Part shown: in pieces, positions 46,866 to 58,372 of the stretch | How positions within the stretch are numbered: the stretch's first letter is position 1 | Layout: each line of letters opens with the position of its first letter | NCBI RefSeq assembly: GCF_018446385.1 | Contig: NC_056001.1 | Coordinates: 109,656,436 to 109,720,435, forward strand | Direction of reading: 5' to 3' | From: Zingiber officinale | Lineage: Eukaryota > Streptophyta > Magnoliopsida > Zingiberales > Zingiberaceae | DNA: 64,000 bases | Program-made: the position numbers and the translations under genes | The notes under the pieces: model-generated | What the model saw: only the letters and a program-made list of their open reading frames with translations | Told to the model about the DNA's origin: nothing | Database searches by the model: none

Positions 46866-47781
46866 TGTTGGATACAAACAATCTGTTACCGGAGATATAC
46901 AATGTATTAGCTGAATTTAAACTGTTCCGAATTAAATTCAACTTATAGTCGAGATAACCTGAGCGGATAATCTCAGGCTGCCAGCAAGGGCTGGTTTTTG
47001 CTACGAGCCGAAGAATTGCTGAGCAAGAAGAACGGCTGAGCCGCTAGTCTGTGTTGCCGAGCGGGCGGATCGACCGATAGGGCAGGTCAGCCAAGCAGAG
47101 GGCAGATCGGCCAAGCAACAAATCTATGTTGGCGAGTGGGCGGATCGGTTAAGAGGACGGGTCGGCCAAGAGGAGGGCAGATCGGCCGAGCGGGCAGGTC
47201 GACCACGCAGAGTGCAGATCAGCTAAGAGGAGGGCGGATCGGCCGAGCGGGCGGATCGGCCGAACGGGCAGGTCGACCAAGCAGAGGGTGGATCGGCCGA
47301 GCATGACTCCTTATATAGAAGCTCAGATCAACGGCAGCATTAATGGTCGATTAATGACCATTACTAGCCGAGCAGTGAAACGTCTACTGTTTCACTAATT
47401 ATTACTCGAACGTTTAGATTCTGCATTGATCTCAAACTTAATGCATCCATTACACAGCAGCAAAAGGTTTACGTGGCAAAACGTTAGTTGTTCCACTTGG
47501 GCGAATTTTGCCCTGACCGGTCCGACATTCAGCGCGCGCAGGTCGTGCCCACATATGAATCAACATGGTTCAATGCAATCCGGACCCTGGATTTGAACCC
47601 CCCCTCCCGCGCACCCACGCGTGAGAGAGAGCCTCTCCCCATACATTTATTCACATCCTCAATACATGTGAATCAATATAAACCAACCAATAAACCTTGA
47701 AACCTCCAATGTAGGGCTAAAGTCCCATTTACAATGGAGCTTCTCTCTTCTTCCACCTATTCTCCATTCACATATTTAACA
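46866..47781 (+). mobile_element. Solo LTR with GC-rich minisatellite, spacer C
   Basis: 916 bp, starting TGTTGGATACAAAC and ending ATATTTAACA, with TGAGA at 46861-46865 and 47782-47786. It is orthologous to the solo LTR in spacer B at the same site; the minisatellite (about 47050-47305) differs in unit number. Confidence 0.9.
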
Positions 47782-48979
47782 TGAGATTGAATCATGGATG
47801 CTTGAGTAACCCACTAAACACCTTGTCGCTTTGCACCATTGCCCAAGGGGATTGTATCTCGATGAAGTTGATCAACTCGCCTCATTTTGGTTATCACCAC
47901 TAACTTAATTGCTAGTAACCAAATACCTCTCTTTAGGTACTATAACCTTTGATTTAATGTAAGCATTGACACATTTTCTTCAAATAAGAGGTCTTGAAAT
48001 TATTGTCAAAATTACTTTTCTCTTTAATATAATATAATAACTTTTGATTTACCCAATCTATTATTTAGATAAAAATGAAAAGAGCAAATTGTACAAATCT
48101 TTAAAAGAATATCTTTTTTAAAAAAAAACACAAAAGAGCATTCTATAAATATTTTATACCCAAAATATATTTTAGCAGCTATTGAGTAACTACTACAATA
48201 TATAATAGTTACCTAATAGTTGCTACAATGTGAAAAATATATTATTTCATTTTAATCAAAATTACTTATACACAAAGTACTATTATATCAAAATAGTATT
48301 TAGAAACTTGATCAAAATTATTTAAACTTCATCAAGATCATTTTAAATTGATCAAAATCATTTTAAAATACTTGTATTAGCTACTTAAATTTTAATTGCT
48401 AGTTTGCTACACAGTAATAGCTAAATCCTAAATTCTAAACCTTAAAATCTTATGAAAAATCCTAAACCTTGAACATTATTATTTCAAAATAATCTTTACT
48501 AACCGAATTAAAATCGTTCAAACTTTATTAAAATCATTTTAAATTGGTCAAAATGATTTTAAAATAGTTGTATAAACTACTACTATATAGTCATAGAAGC
48601 TACTACTATATAGTTGTAGAAAGTAGAAACTACTAAATATATGCTCCATAGTTATAGAAGCTATTAAATAATTCCTACACAATTATAGGTAAACTCGAAA
48701 CCTTAAATCTTAAATCCTAAAATTTTAAATTGTAAATCTTATTATATCAAAAATACTCTTAACAACTTGATCAAAATTATTTAAACTTCATCAAAATGAC
48801 TTTAAAATAATTATAAATATCATTAAATAACTATCATACAATTGAAGAAGCTACTAAATAACTATTATAACATTTCAATAGTATTATATTAATTATTATA
48901 CATTTTAACAGCTATAGAATAGTTGGTACACATGGTAGCAAGCCTTTTAATCTTTACCCTTTAATACTTCATATTCCAA

Positions 48980-49095
48980 AAGGTCACGAGTTCGAACCCT
49001 GGAAACAATCTCTTGCAAAAAACAGAGTAAGACTGTATACAATGGATCCTTTCCCGAGACCCCACATGACGAAAACTTCGTGCACGGGATGCCTT
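48980..49095 (+). mobile_element. 5'-truncated tRNA-derived SINE, only in spacer C
   Basis: About 115 bp with a B-box-like GAGTTCGAACCCTGG near the start but no A box. The tail (GAGACCCCACATGACG, CTTCGTGCACGGGATGCC) resembles a common plant SINE. A target duplication of about 19 bp (TTA.TACTTCATATTCCAA, 48961-48979 and 49096-49114) flanks it. Spacers A and B show the empty site. Confidence 0.82.
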
Positions 49096-50128
49096 TTATT
49101 ACTTCATATTCCAAGGCCCTAAAACACATAACCCAATGACATGCAAGAAAGCACATAACACAGTAACATACAGATTACTGAGGAATATAAATCCAATCAA
49201 ACAACTTATAAATAAGCAGTAAAATTAAAGAATTAAAGCAATATGCGGTAAAACGAGATACTTATTTGAAAATTTAAGTAATAAGAGGTAAAACAGATCA
49301 AAGGGGCTGTTAAGTATGAGATATAAGTCAACAACCAAAGCTGCCTTGGTGATTGCCTGAGCTTCTTTTGAGAACAACCATACATATAGTAGTATAAGAT
49401 CTTTAGATACCTTTGAATAATAATAATAAATAAGCTCTTTTTGGTCTGTATACTCCTCGCACCTCAAGTTCTCATGAATCCACTAATCGACATTTATCAT
49501 ACTTTACAATTCAAATTACTATACAAGAAGAATCTCAGCCAAACAGTGTTTCACATATATGTAAGAATTTGTAATTGACAGCATTCAGAAATAGACTGTA
49601 ATTTTCAATGAATTTGTTAACAAAAAGGAAATTTAAGTAGGTGACAGACTATCCACATAATAAGAGTGACATTTTCAATGAAGCTCAACAAAGAAGCTTC
49701 TAACCAGAATGCTATTCTCCTTCAGCTTTCAACAATATTAAGAGATGAGATAGGTTAAGTAGAAGGAAAGTGACTTCTCATTAACCTTGGCAGATGTCAC
49801 TGTACCACACAACATGAATCAAATTTTGCTGAAAGAAAACAGGGGAAAAATTCACTTTTTAAAAATTTTAAAACACAGTTTCTTCTACTTTGCAAGGAAT
49901 TCAACTGACAACTTCCTAAAATAGGTGATTTGCAAGTCAATCAGGTACTAGAAAATAAATTTCAAAAAAAACTAGTATCCTCATGTCTGTATTAGCAATT
50001 ACATTTATAATTGGCCAACAAGGACAGTAATAAGTAAAGCATATCAGAAACTAGAACGAGTCATCCAAGAAAAAAAATCATACCCAAATAAACCCCTGTT
50101 GGATATTCCTCTCAAACTCAACTACAAC

Positions 50129-51244
50129 TCACAAGACTTCAAGCAGTTTGGGTAATTTATCTTTGTAAGGGAGTACATACTTCTGCAAAAATTTTGGTCC
50201 CGGCGATGAGAAAAACATAGATAACTTCATCTGTGAAGTCCATAAACCTTCAGATTTTAAAATCTCCATCACATGAAATCGAGGAATTAACCTCTTTTCC
50301 AAACTTAATCGTAAAACCACTGCATGCTTAGCAATGTCTAAAGGTGCCATTCCAACATCCTTAACTAGAAAGTCCATCTTTCTCTGCAATACCTCTGTGG
50401 AAAGCCATAAAAAAGTTGGATGTACCTTGACTACAGTAACGAAATCCGAGTTCGACCAACCAAAGCTGTTCATGATCTTGGCTTGGGCCTCAAATTTTTC
50501 CCTGCTGACCCCGTGCAGCACATCAAGGATCCAGAGGAACATCCCAGATCCCCGGGTAATTCCGATCCCCTCAACTCTATCTACCAATGCCCGGAGGGAA
50601 TCTGGTTTCTGCGTGAAGAAGGCTGGGTGCCTTTTAAGGACGAGAGAAATCTTCTCTTCAGGAATACCACACTCATCCCGTAAGAAGTTAATGTTGGGGC
50701 GCACTACATTCTCAATGTTGCTGCTAAAAAACCATCCACACCTCCGGAGATTCTTGAGGAGGATCTCCTTCGATCCCAATAAACTTTCCCAAACCTTGAA
50801 TCGGGTGAGAAGCGCATTCTCGCTGTTGAAGCCAATAACGATAGGGTGCAGCCGAACGATACCGATGATGTCGGACTCAGATAATCCCATGTCGCGCAAT
50901 AATTTAAACTTTGGTGCGACTTGCGTCTCCACATCCCAGCCGAGCATTCCTGGTCTCCAAGCTATTATCCTTCTCAGATTAGCGCCATCAAAGCCCTGAG
51001 ATCTGAAAAATCCTATAACGGCGTCAGGCTTCTCGGTGGACTGAAAACGAAGGAGCGACTTGGAGACCTTGGAAGCATCACCCGCGGAGAAGCCGCATGT
51101 TTTCACGAGGTACTCGGCCATGAAGTGGGGATCGGGAGAAGCGGTGACGCCTGAGGAGGAGACGGAAGTTCCAGTGGAGAAAGAGACGCGACGGAGGTGG
51201 GTCGATGGGGCAAGCACATGGCGGCGGACTAGGGAGCGAAGCAT
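50129..51244 (-). CDS. mTERF family protein, copy C (most diverged)
   Basis: 371 residues, intronless, intact. The presequence-like N-terminus (MLRSLVRRHVLAPSTHLRRV) lacks one residue relative to A and B. mTERF repeats follow, with HP motifs RLHPIVIGF, KRHPAFFTQ and KVHPTFLWL. It differs from copies A and B at several dozen positions, mostly in the first 150 residues and around 205-235. An internal tract of 104 bases (50694-50797) is identical to copy A, synonymous sites included, which suggests local gene conversion. Upstream sequence resembles the other copies only for about 100 bases, so this is the edge of the array and C has its own promoter region. Confidence 0.93.
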   Translation of the reverse strand: MLRSLVRRHVLAPSTHLRRVSFSTGTSVSSSGVTASPDPHFMAEYLVKTCGFSAGDASKVSKSLLRFQSTEKPDAVIGFFRSQGFDGANLRRIIAWRPGMLGWDVETQVAPKFKLLRDMGLSESDIIGIVRLHPIVIGFNSENALLTRFKVWESLLGSKEILLKNLRRCGWFFSSNIENVVRPNINFLRDECGIPEEKISLVLKRHPAFFTQKPDSLRALVDRVEGIGITRGSGMFLWILDVLHGVSREKFEAQAKIMNSFGWSNSDFVTVVKVHPTFLWLSTEVLQRKMDFLVKDVGMAPLDIAKHAVVLRLSLEKRLIPRFHVMEILKSEGLWTSQMKLSMFFSSPGPKFLQKYVLPYKDKLPKLLEVL

Positions 51245-51761
51245 GGCGTCGGAGCCGGAGCGTCCGCCGACCAGATAAGGACGTCACGAATCGAACCCAA
51301 AGAGCGAATTGTAAAACCCTACTTGAATCACATCGCACATCTAATCTCTTCTCTTCTGCTTTAATTTCACTTATGACGCCCTATATGTTTCGTATTTTGT
51401 AAAATCTACCCATAAACGGGAAATCAAACTGTCTACCTAACGATGCCCGAATATGATCTTCAAGGACATTGGATTCGGTTTTTAGAGAGATTGGTAAAAT
51501 AAAAAAGTTAGAGTAAAAAAAGTTTTAATCATTGTGGCCGTAAAGTTTGAATTTTATATTTTAAGAATAATAGTAAAATTTTAAAATTATTTTTTTATCT
51601 TAAAATTAATATAATATGTATATAATCATATAATTATATATTATTAATTAGATCATATAAAAATAATTTAAAATTCTAATTATTGAAAATGTTTCAATAA
51701 ATTTGAAGATGTCTTAAAGACTAAAAAAAAAATCATAGCAAACACAGACCAGTTTAATACA
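51245..51761. other. Upstream region of mTERF gene C, no gene
   Basis: The first ~100 bases resemble the flanks of genes A and B (AAAACCCTACTTGAA). The rest is unique AT-rich sequence with the probable promoter of gene C. Small open frames overlapping 51060-51402 are antisense to the gene start. Confidence 0.6.
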
Positions 51762-51770
51762 TTAAATTTA

Positions 51771-52357
51771 CGGTAAATTAGAAAAAAATCTCCAATCATA
51801 ATGTTAACTTTGCATGCAATCCCCATGTCCAAAAAACTTTGTTTCCACTCCATGCATGCAAAGTATTACTTGTTTCAACTCCCTCATGCAAATATTGATA
51901 CCTAAATTGCTCCTCAGATTTTTTAGTACAAAAATTTCAAAATTGAGTACAAAAAGTCCAAAAATGAGTATAATTCTTCTTAAAGTCAGTACTTTATATT
52001 AAAAATCGAGTATATTTTCTATCAAAATTGTTCCTCTTATTTTTTAGGGTTTAGGGTTTAGGGTTTAGGGTTTAGGGTTTAGGGTTAGGGTTTAGGGTTT
52101 AGGGTTTAGGGTTTAGGGTTTAAGGTTTAGGGTTTAGGGTTTAGAATCGTACTCAATTTGATAGAAAACATACTAGATTCTAAGTTAATATACTCAATTT
52201 AAGAGGATTTATACTGATTTTTAGACTTTTTGTACCTAAAAATATCATGGGCAATTTGGTAAAGATGCTTAACTGGGGAGTGAAAACAAAGATTTTAATG
52301 GGTTGGGACTGCATGCAAAGATTTGTTTGTCAATAGGGACTACATGCAAAATTACCC
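51771..52357. mobile_element. Mutator-like MITE carrying a telomeric repeat core
   Basis: The two halves are imperfect inverted repeats. GTACAAAAAGTCCAAAAATG on the left matches GTACAAAAAGTCTAAAAATC read on the minus strand on the right. TTTTCTATCAAA and CATGCA-rich blocks also pair in order. TTAAATTTA occurs at 51762-51770 and 52358-52366, a 9-bp target duplication typical of Mutator-like elements. Ends read GGTAAATT and GGGTAATTTT. The loop between the arms is the telomeric repeat. Confidence 0.82.
52043..52144. repeat. Interstitial plant telomeric repeat (TTTAGGG)n
   Basis: About 14 head-to-tail TTTAGGG units with one TTAGGG and one TTTAAGG variant. It is the centre of the surrounding MITE, not a chromosome end, since unrelated sequence follows on both sides. 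Confidence 0.97.
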
Positions 52358-52366
52358 TTAAATTTA

Positions 52367-52768
52367 AGATGTTTTATTGAACCGCGTACCTAAATTTTAG
52401 AATTTCATATTTCACTTACTTAACCCTCGTAATATCAAAAGCACACGGCACATCTTCATTATAATCCTAGTTTTCACAAAATAATTATGTAGTTTTTCAC
52501 GTGTGTTTTTAAATTTTTATTCTATCCATTTGAAATTTAGGTGGCGTTTGATTTATGGATTTAGGAATGAGGGAACCAAACACCCCCTAAGGATATAGAC
52601 GAAGTCATCCAAGCGATCAGAGCAGCGAAGGATATAGATAGATTTAAAATGATACTATTCTCAATTTCCTCGAAGGATATAGATAGATTTATAAATACCT
52701 TATGATAATTTTAATGTGATCAACTAAGTTAAATTAGATCATAAAGTTATTTAATCTCTATTTCTAAG
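52367..52768. other. Spacer with a shrunken element and short duplications, no gene
   Basis: GGCGTTTGATT near 52543 and AACCAAACACCCCCT near 52576 look like the two ends of a MITE whose middle is lost. 52589-52640 repeats part of the LTR at 52898-52940 (GACGAAGTCA...CAAGCGATCAGAGCAGCGAAGGAT). AAGGATATAGATAGATTT occurs twice (52628 and 52673). Confidence 0.5.
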
Positions 52769-55700
52769 TGTGTAGGAACTTAGGAGCACAACAAGTCGAG
52801 CGAGAGACGCAACTAGCGAGAAGGACAAGGAGAGAGTCGACAGGCTTGGTGCATCCGAGGGATGAGGTGCTGAAGATGGGTCCAGGTGAGCTCAATTCCT
52901 GATAGACGAAGTCACTCAAGCGATCAGAGCAGCGAAGGATAAAATTAAGAAGCTGAACTGACTTATAGAAGGCGCCTTCTGTAAAATACGACAATAAATA
53001 TTAATTAAATAATAAGGTTAAATGGAGAAATAACCTTAACGGAATTTTTTGAAATTTTTAGAATTTTTTTTAAATTTTTCGGAGCTCGTATGACGAGTTT
53101 AATGAGGGTAATTATTGGACAATGGGAAAGCCTGTTTAAGCTACCCCATTGAACAAGGAAAAGTTTCATTTTTTTCCTTTTCTTTTTCTTTTTTCTTTTT
53201 CCTCCGTTTTCTCACCCGCGCCCTAAGTCCTCTCCGCCCGATTCTTCCCCCAACCCGACGTCGCTTCCCTTCCTCTCGGCGCCGACCACCTCTTCCTCTT
53301 CCTCAACCAACGGCAACGTGACGCTCCTCCTCCCCGAGCGTACAAAACCCAAGCCAATCCCTCTCCTCGCGTGCCTTAGCTGATGTTGTCTCCCCTCCCG
53401 ATTCCGTCTCCTCCTCTCGGGCTCTAGCAGCGCCAGCCGATCGCCAGCCATCGGGGGCTTGAGCTCTTCTATCTTCATCACTGAGCGCCTCCCCTCTACC
53501 CTAGATCGCCGACCCCGCTGACCTCGTCATGCCTCCTCGCACTGACGGCCGAGACTTCCCTCTGCCCTAGTGTCGGCAACTGAGCCTTCTTCCTCGATTC
53601 TTCTTGCTGTCGACGTTGGTGTGGCCCTAGTCGTGCCCTAGTTTCCTGGTGTCGCTCCTCTTTAGCATCGCCGACCATGGAGCTCCGACACCGACAATTG
53701 CGAGTTTGATCGCCGACACCGAGTTTCCGCCTCACCCGTGCCCCTAGATCGTCAGCGTGAGAAGGTGTTCGGGGATCCAAGGGTGAGCTAGCCTCCACTA
53801 TCTACCTCTTTTGATTTCCATCGTGCCCTAGTTCTTGGTACTTGCTGATCTGACATTGGCGATGATCTGCGCTGCTGCCACAGAAACCATGAGGTTCCAA
53901 CAGTAATTGTTTTCCAGCCACCACTTTCCTGTTAGCCGGAGGTCTGCATCGCCAGAATCTTGGTCATCATAGATAGCTAGGGAGGAAGAGGTAAGGGGCG
54001 TAAATTGTTCTGGTATTAGGTTCATATTTGGGAGAGTTCAAGCTAATTTAGGTTTAGACTTAAATCAAATTGTATAATGGAACGATTAGGGTTAAGGAAA
54101 TTAACCCTAGTTGACCAAGGGACTAAATTTAGGTAGAGTGAATGATCATGTTGATTAGGGTATTCCCTAATTAGGTTTGGACATTTTCTTTAGTTACTTA
54201 ATTCATTTGAATTTAGCTAAATAAAATTATACATGTATGATTTATTACAGGACTCTAATTTGCGACGAGTTGCCTTACGTAGGGTTTCTTTTGGCACGCA
54301 CTATATTGGAGGCGGGTACCTTGACTTATCTCTTGTGATATGTCATGTTGATATGCACAGCAGGTTATAGCCTTTAGTAATAATTATGTTTATTATTGCT
54401 TAGGTATGCCATTACATGATACATGTTGCATGCTTTCATCTGTTCTGCATTTATAATTTATTATTTTCATGATTATTTATGCTCATAGAGGTAGTGCCAT
54501 ATCATACCCTATGATACACCGGACTAGACATTTACCATATCTGGCCCATGTACCTAGATCCGATTATTTGATCTATTTATTTTTGGTACATATGTTATGG
54601 AGGTAGATATGGTCAGGATTTGCATGCTTAGTGTCATGCACTATCTTGCATGATTGCATGTTGTACGATTGGTAGCTCCATTATTGTTGAGCACATCGCC
54701 AGTTACATAGATTTGCACACACAACCACTCATATATAGGTTAGTGATTTTATTCAGGCAGAGTGTGTTGTAGCAGGTTGCTCTGTCAGTGCTCCGCTGGT
54801 CCTCTCATTGGTAGTGTGACTACAGAGTGGTAGCACGTCAAGGATCCCTCCTCTGGACTGGCTCAGGGAGATGAGAGCATTGAGCTCCCCCACTTATAAT
54901 TTGGGGTACGAGGATAGGTGCACTTCGATAACATCCTGTCCACTCGATCACTCATTAGGAGCAGTGATGACAGAGTGTACAATTGTCATAGCTCTACCCA
55001 CTCGGTCTCACCATCGTGTGTGAGATGGTTGACTGCGTCAGGGGTGACTAGGGCATGTCATTGGCATCATATGCATGACTGCATTTATTGCTTGTGTTTG
55101 CTGCATTTTATTTACTGCATATTGGATGGATGTATATGTTTGACATGCATACAGAGACATTTTACTTTTGGTCTGACGACCTTATTATTCTGATAGGAGG
55201 TCCTAGTGAGTACAACTTCTCCTTTTATTTCAGTTATGCATTTTTCATTACTCCAGGAGGCTGTACACATATTTATTTCTATTGGTTATTTCGTATTATG
55301 TATGTCAACCCGATACCCGCTGAGGATTTGACTCACCCCGTTGATATTACCATTTCAGGTTGATGCTGTCAGGAGGTTCCAGTCGCTAGTCCCCCACCAC
55401 TTTGCTTCGCGATGGTTTTCTACTCTTTGAACTTTTGGTTCCTTGTTATGTATTTATATATACTTATGATGTAGGATTGTACTCGAGGATCTTTTATCGA
55501 GTTTTGGTCTACTACTTATGTTTTCCGCTACGTTGTTTTCTCTGTTGTGGTTTTAAGTTTTCCGTCGTAGTAGTGGAGTAGGTGGTTTTCAAATATAAAC
55601 TGCGTGGTTATGCCAGCCAGAGGCTGAAATATATAAACCACGTGGTTATTTAGTTGTATTTTATTATTGTCATTCCGGCCATGTTGGCCGAGGTATATGT

Positions 55701-56313
55701 GGCCCAGAGGACTTTGTAGTAAAGTCTCATATTATCACCCGTACAGGAGAGATGTTGCTGAAATTTCTTCTGGCAAAGACTACTTGGGGCGTGACACCTT
55801 CGATGAACAATGCGAAGGAGCCTTCATGCCATGGAAGGCGCCTTCAATGAATAGTGCAAAGGCGCCTTCAATGGCTTGAAGGTACCTTCCCAGTGACCAT
55901 TAGAACTTTATCTTCCCATGGATAAAATTACCACATTGGAGGCGCCTTCCACCCTATGGAAGACGCCTTCTAGCCTCAGATAGAATTTTTCAGAGGCTAT
56001 AAAAAGACCTCTTGAGCTAGGAATAATAAAATAACCCTTGTATTCATTTCCTAGTACATTTCTGAGCATTCAATGAGTATAATAGGCTTCTTCGCCTATA
56101 CGAAGGAGATTTTTTTCAGTACTTTCTTTGGTCTTGGATTTACAACAACCTAGGTTGTAACCAATTGTAACTCCTTAGTGTCTTTAATTTATTAGTTAAT
56201 TAATTTCCTTTTTACAAGTGTGCTACTAATCCGAGCTGAAAGATCGAGAAGAGTTTTTGTTTTATTTTTCAATAGGCAATTCACCCCTCTTACCGACCTA
56301 ACCTGTTCCAACA
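52769..56313 (+). mobile_element. LTR of a tRNA-Met-primed retrotransposon, split by a solo LTR
   Basis: The left part runs to 52979 and the right part resumes at 55797. It shows repeated GGCGCCTTC motifs, a TATA-like CTATAAAAAG (about 55998), and the end CCTGTTCCAACA at 56313, directly followed by a primer site. The 5' start is uncertain: TGTGTAGGAACTTAGG at 52769 is a candidate but may be internal. Almost none of the internal region remains, because the copia element is inserted 86 bases later. Confidence 0.65.
52980..55796 (+). mobile_element. Solo LTR of a long-LTR retrotransposon (probably Ty3/gypsy, Tekay/Del-like)
   Basis: 2,817 bp starting TGTAAAATACGAC and ending GGGGCGTGACA, with CCTTC at 52975-52979 and 55797-55801 as the 5-bp target duplication. 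The great length, the GGGGCGTGACA end and a CCGCTGAGGATTTGACTCACC stretch near 55317 recall Tekay/Del chromovirus LTRs; that lineage call is from memory. No internal coding. Open frames around 53110-54025 and 54918-55363 lie in the LTR and are not recognised as genes. Confidence 0.85.
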
Positions 56314-56314
56314 A

Positions 56315-56326
56315 GTGGTATAGAGC
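56315..56326 (+). other. Decayed primer binding site
   Basis: GTGGTATAGAGC follows the split LTR after one base. It is the initiator-Met tRNA primer site with one base lost (TGGTATCAGAGC expected). The following 74 bases to 56399 are the only internal sequence left before the copia insertion. Confidence 0.75.
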
Positions 56327-56399
56327 TAGGTTGCTTTAGAAGGACTAACTGTCGATCGAAGCACAAGAGACGATCGGACTGAGCATTAACCCACCTAAG

Positions 56400-58372
56400 T
56401 GTTAGCTAGAGACCTAAAGCCAATCATTTGATGATTGTATTTTGGACTTGTTGTATCATATTCTATATAAATAAAGGCATTTGGTTTTTGGTTATTATAC
56501 TTGCTTGTATTGGTGCCAAATAAACTAAGTATAATAACGTCCTTGAGTAGAAGGTTCTTACCTATATCAATCGATTGGTTGAATCGATAGTGGGATGATA
56601 TAGGGAACACTACTCTTAATCATTCCTAGTCGAGTATTAACATTCAGGGACAATGTTAATACAATAAGACTAGCATATAGGTCAACTCGATGACTTGATC
56701 TCACAAGTCATGGATATAGAGATATCAAGTTGACACATGGGTATGCATTGGAGAATGTATACTGAATGACCCGCCATGAGAAAGTATCATGGATCGTTAT
56801 ATGAGTGTCATATACTTTCTCATGTGGCTATTAGTATGACAACTAGTCCTTAGACCTGAAGTCACCATGGTTCCCTACATAAGGAGTTATGTACTTTGGT
56901 TTCGTCAAACGTCACCCGTAACTGGGTGGACTATAAAGGCGATTACTGGGTATGTAACGAATTATGCAGAGGGATGTGAGTGATGTAGATGGGATTATCT
57001 CTCCTATATGACAGGAGCGACATCGATATTCTTGATAGAGTGAGACCACGAAGTGCATGGCCATGCCCAAATAAGTCAATATGGGATATTGAGCTCATTT
57101 GATTGAGTGAGTCTACTTGGAGTTTAAGATTTAGATTGATTAGAGGATGACACGGTCTATGCCTCACATTGATCAATCTAGATGTCTTGGATAGAATGAC
57201 ACTTGTCATATTTTGTGAGGAGTCACAATTAGTAGTCACAAGGTGATGTTGGATCTCAACATTCTTGTAACTTGGGAAGTAATGATGTATTGCTAGATAC
57301 CGCTCATTACTTATGTTTCTAAATGAGTTTAGGGGCATTGCCAACGTTACAAGAACTTATTGGGTCACACACAAAGAACAAGTGGATGGAGATTAGGTTC
57401 ATATGATGAACCAAGAGGATTAGATTCATTTGATGAATCAAATTGGATTAAGAGTAATCCTAATTGGGCTAATTGAGTTGGACTCAAGTTGATTCATGTG
57501 TTCAATGAGTCTAATTTAGATTATGACTCATTGAATCAATTTAATTAAATGAATTAGATTCATTATATTAAATTGGCTTGAATTAAATGGTTGGATTAGA
57601 TCAACCATGAGAGAATTAAGTCAAGTTTGACTTGACTTGAGAGGAAGATGAAGAGTCAAGTTTGACTTGACTTTATGCCACCTCATTGGTGAGTTGGCAT
57701 TAAGTGAACCAATGATGATGCTCCACATCATCATGGTTACTTAAGTGAAGTGCCACCTCATGGGAGTTACCAAGAGTTGTGACTCTTGGTATCCCATGGA
57801 GGTTACAAACCACTTAATTAGATGAAAAGAGTTTCATTTTTTGCAAGTGTAACTCTCATTTCAGGTGATCTTCCTCCTCCTAAGCTCTCTTCTTCCTCCT
57901 TCTCTTCTCTTGGTCGTGGGTTTCAAGCAAGGGAGAAGAAAGGAGAGTGAATCTAATCCAAGAAGAAAGGTTAGTGAAAGTCATATAGAGATTTTAGAGG
58001 AGTGTGTTCTCTTCTTTTCTTTTCTTCTTCTTCCAATCCTACCCGAGAGCCCTAGAGAGTGCTAGCACACTTGTGGTGCTCTCTTCTCCATCCTTGAGTG
58101 TTAGAGAACACTTCTTGTTCGTGTGGATGTCACTAGAGAGTTGTCTACGTTGACAACTTCGAGATCCGGCGTACCGTTGGACGAGCGGGATTTGCGAGGG
58201 CACGCTTCAAAGGTATAAAAATGTTTTCTTCCTTTGTAAATCTACTGTAGATTGAAGCTTTAAACTCGTACTCGTATTTTGAAATCTATCCTTCGCACGA
58301 GATCCAGTGGCATGGGTGATTCGGGGTTTCCGCGACGCGAAAAGCGATTTTCGCGGCCCGAAAAATCCAACA
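56400..58372 (+). repeat. 5' LTR of the copia element
   Basis: 1,973 bp. A strong TATA-like TATATAAATAAAG lies only about 65 bases from the LTR start. The second half contains repeats such as AAGTCAAGTTTGACTTGACTT (57620 and 57654) and GATTCATTTGATGAATCAA. A pyrimidine-rich CTTCCTCC stretch at 57870-57915 precedes the R/U5 part. Confidence 0.92.

Larger units (their letters stand above)
44334..50128. repeat. Spacer C of the mTERF array (internally deleted)
   Basis: Aligns with spacer B but is shorter. It starts inside the small element (to 44653), continues through the orphan mTERF downstream flank (44905-45523), then jumps at about 45524-45530 to sequence equivalent to 37058. This removes about 1.8 kb including the tandem arrays. 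A further ~120 bases are missing at about 48941. It includes a hAT-like MITE, a solo LTR and a private SINE. No coding sequence. Confidence 0.82.

Noticed and set aside
50334-50999. 221-codon plus-strand open frame
   Set aside because: It is antisense to the mTERF gene at 50129-51244, whose protein family match is clear; copies A and B have the antisense frame broken.
52043-52144. A true telomere or chromosome end
   Set aside because: The block is only about 100 bp, contains variant units and is flanked on both sides by arms of one MITE and then by other sequence.
53110-54025. Possible host gene in GC-rich sequence (frames at 53115, 53212, 53496, 53828)
   Set aside because: All lie within the 2.8-kb solo LTR bounded by CCTTC duplicates, are on both strands, and show no recognisable domain.
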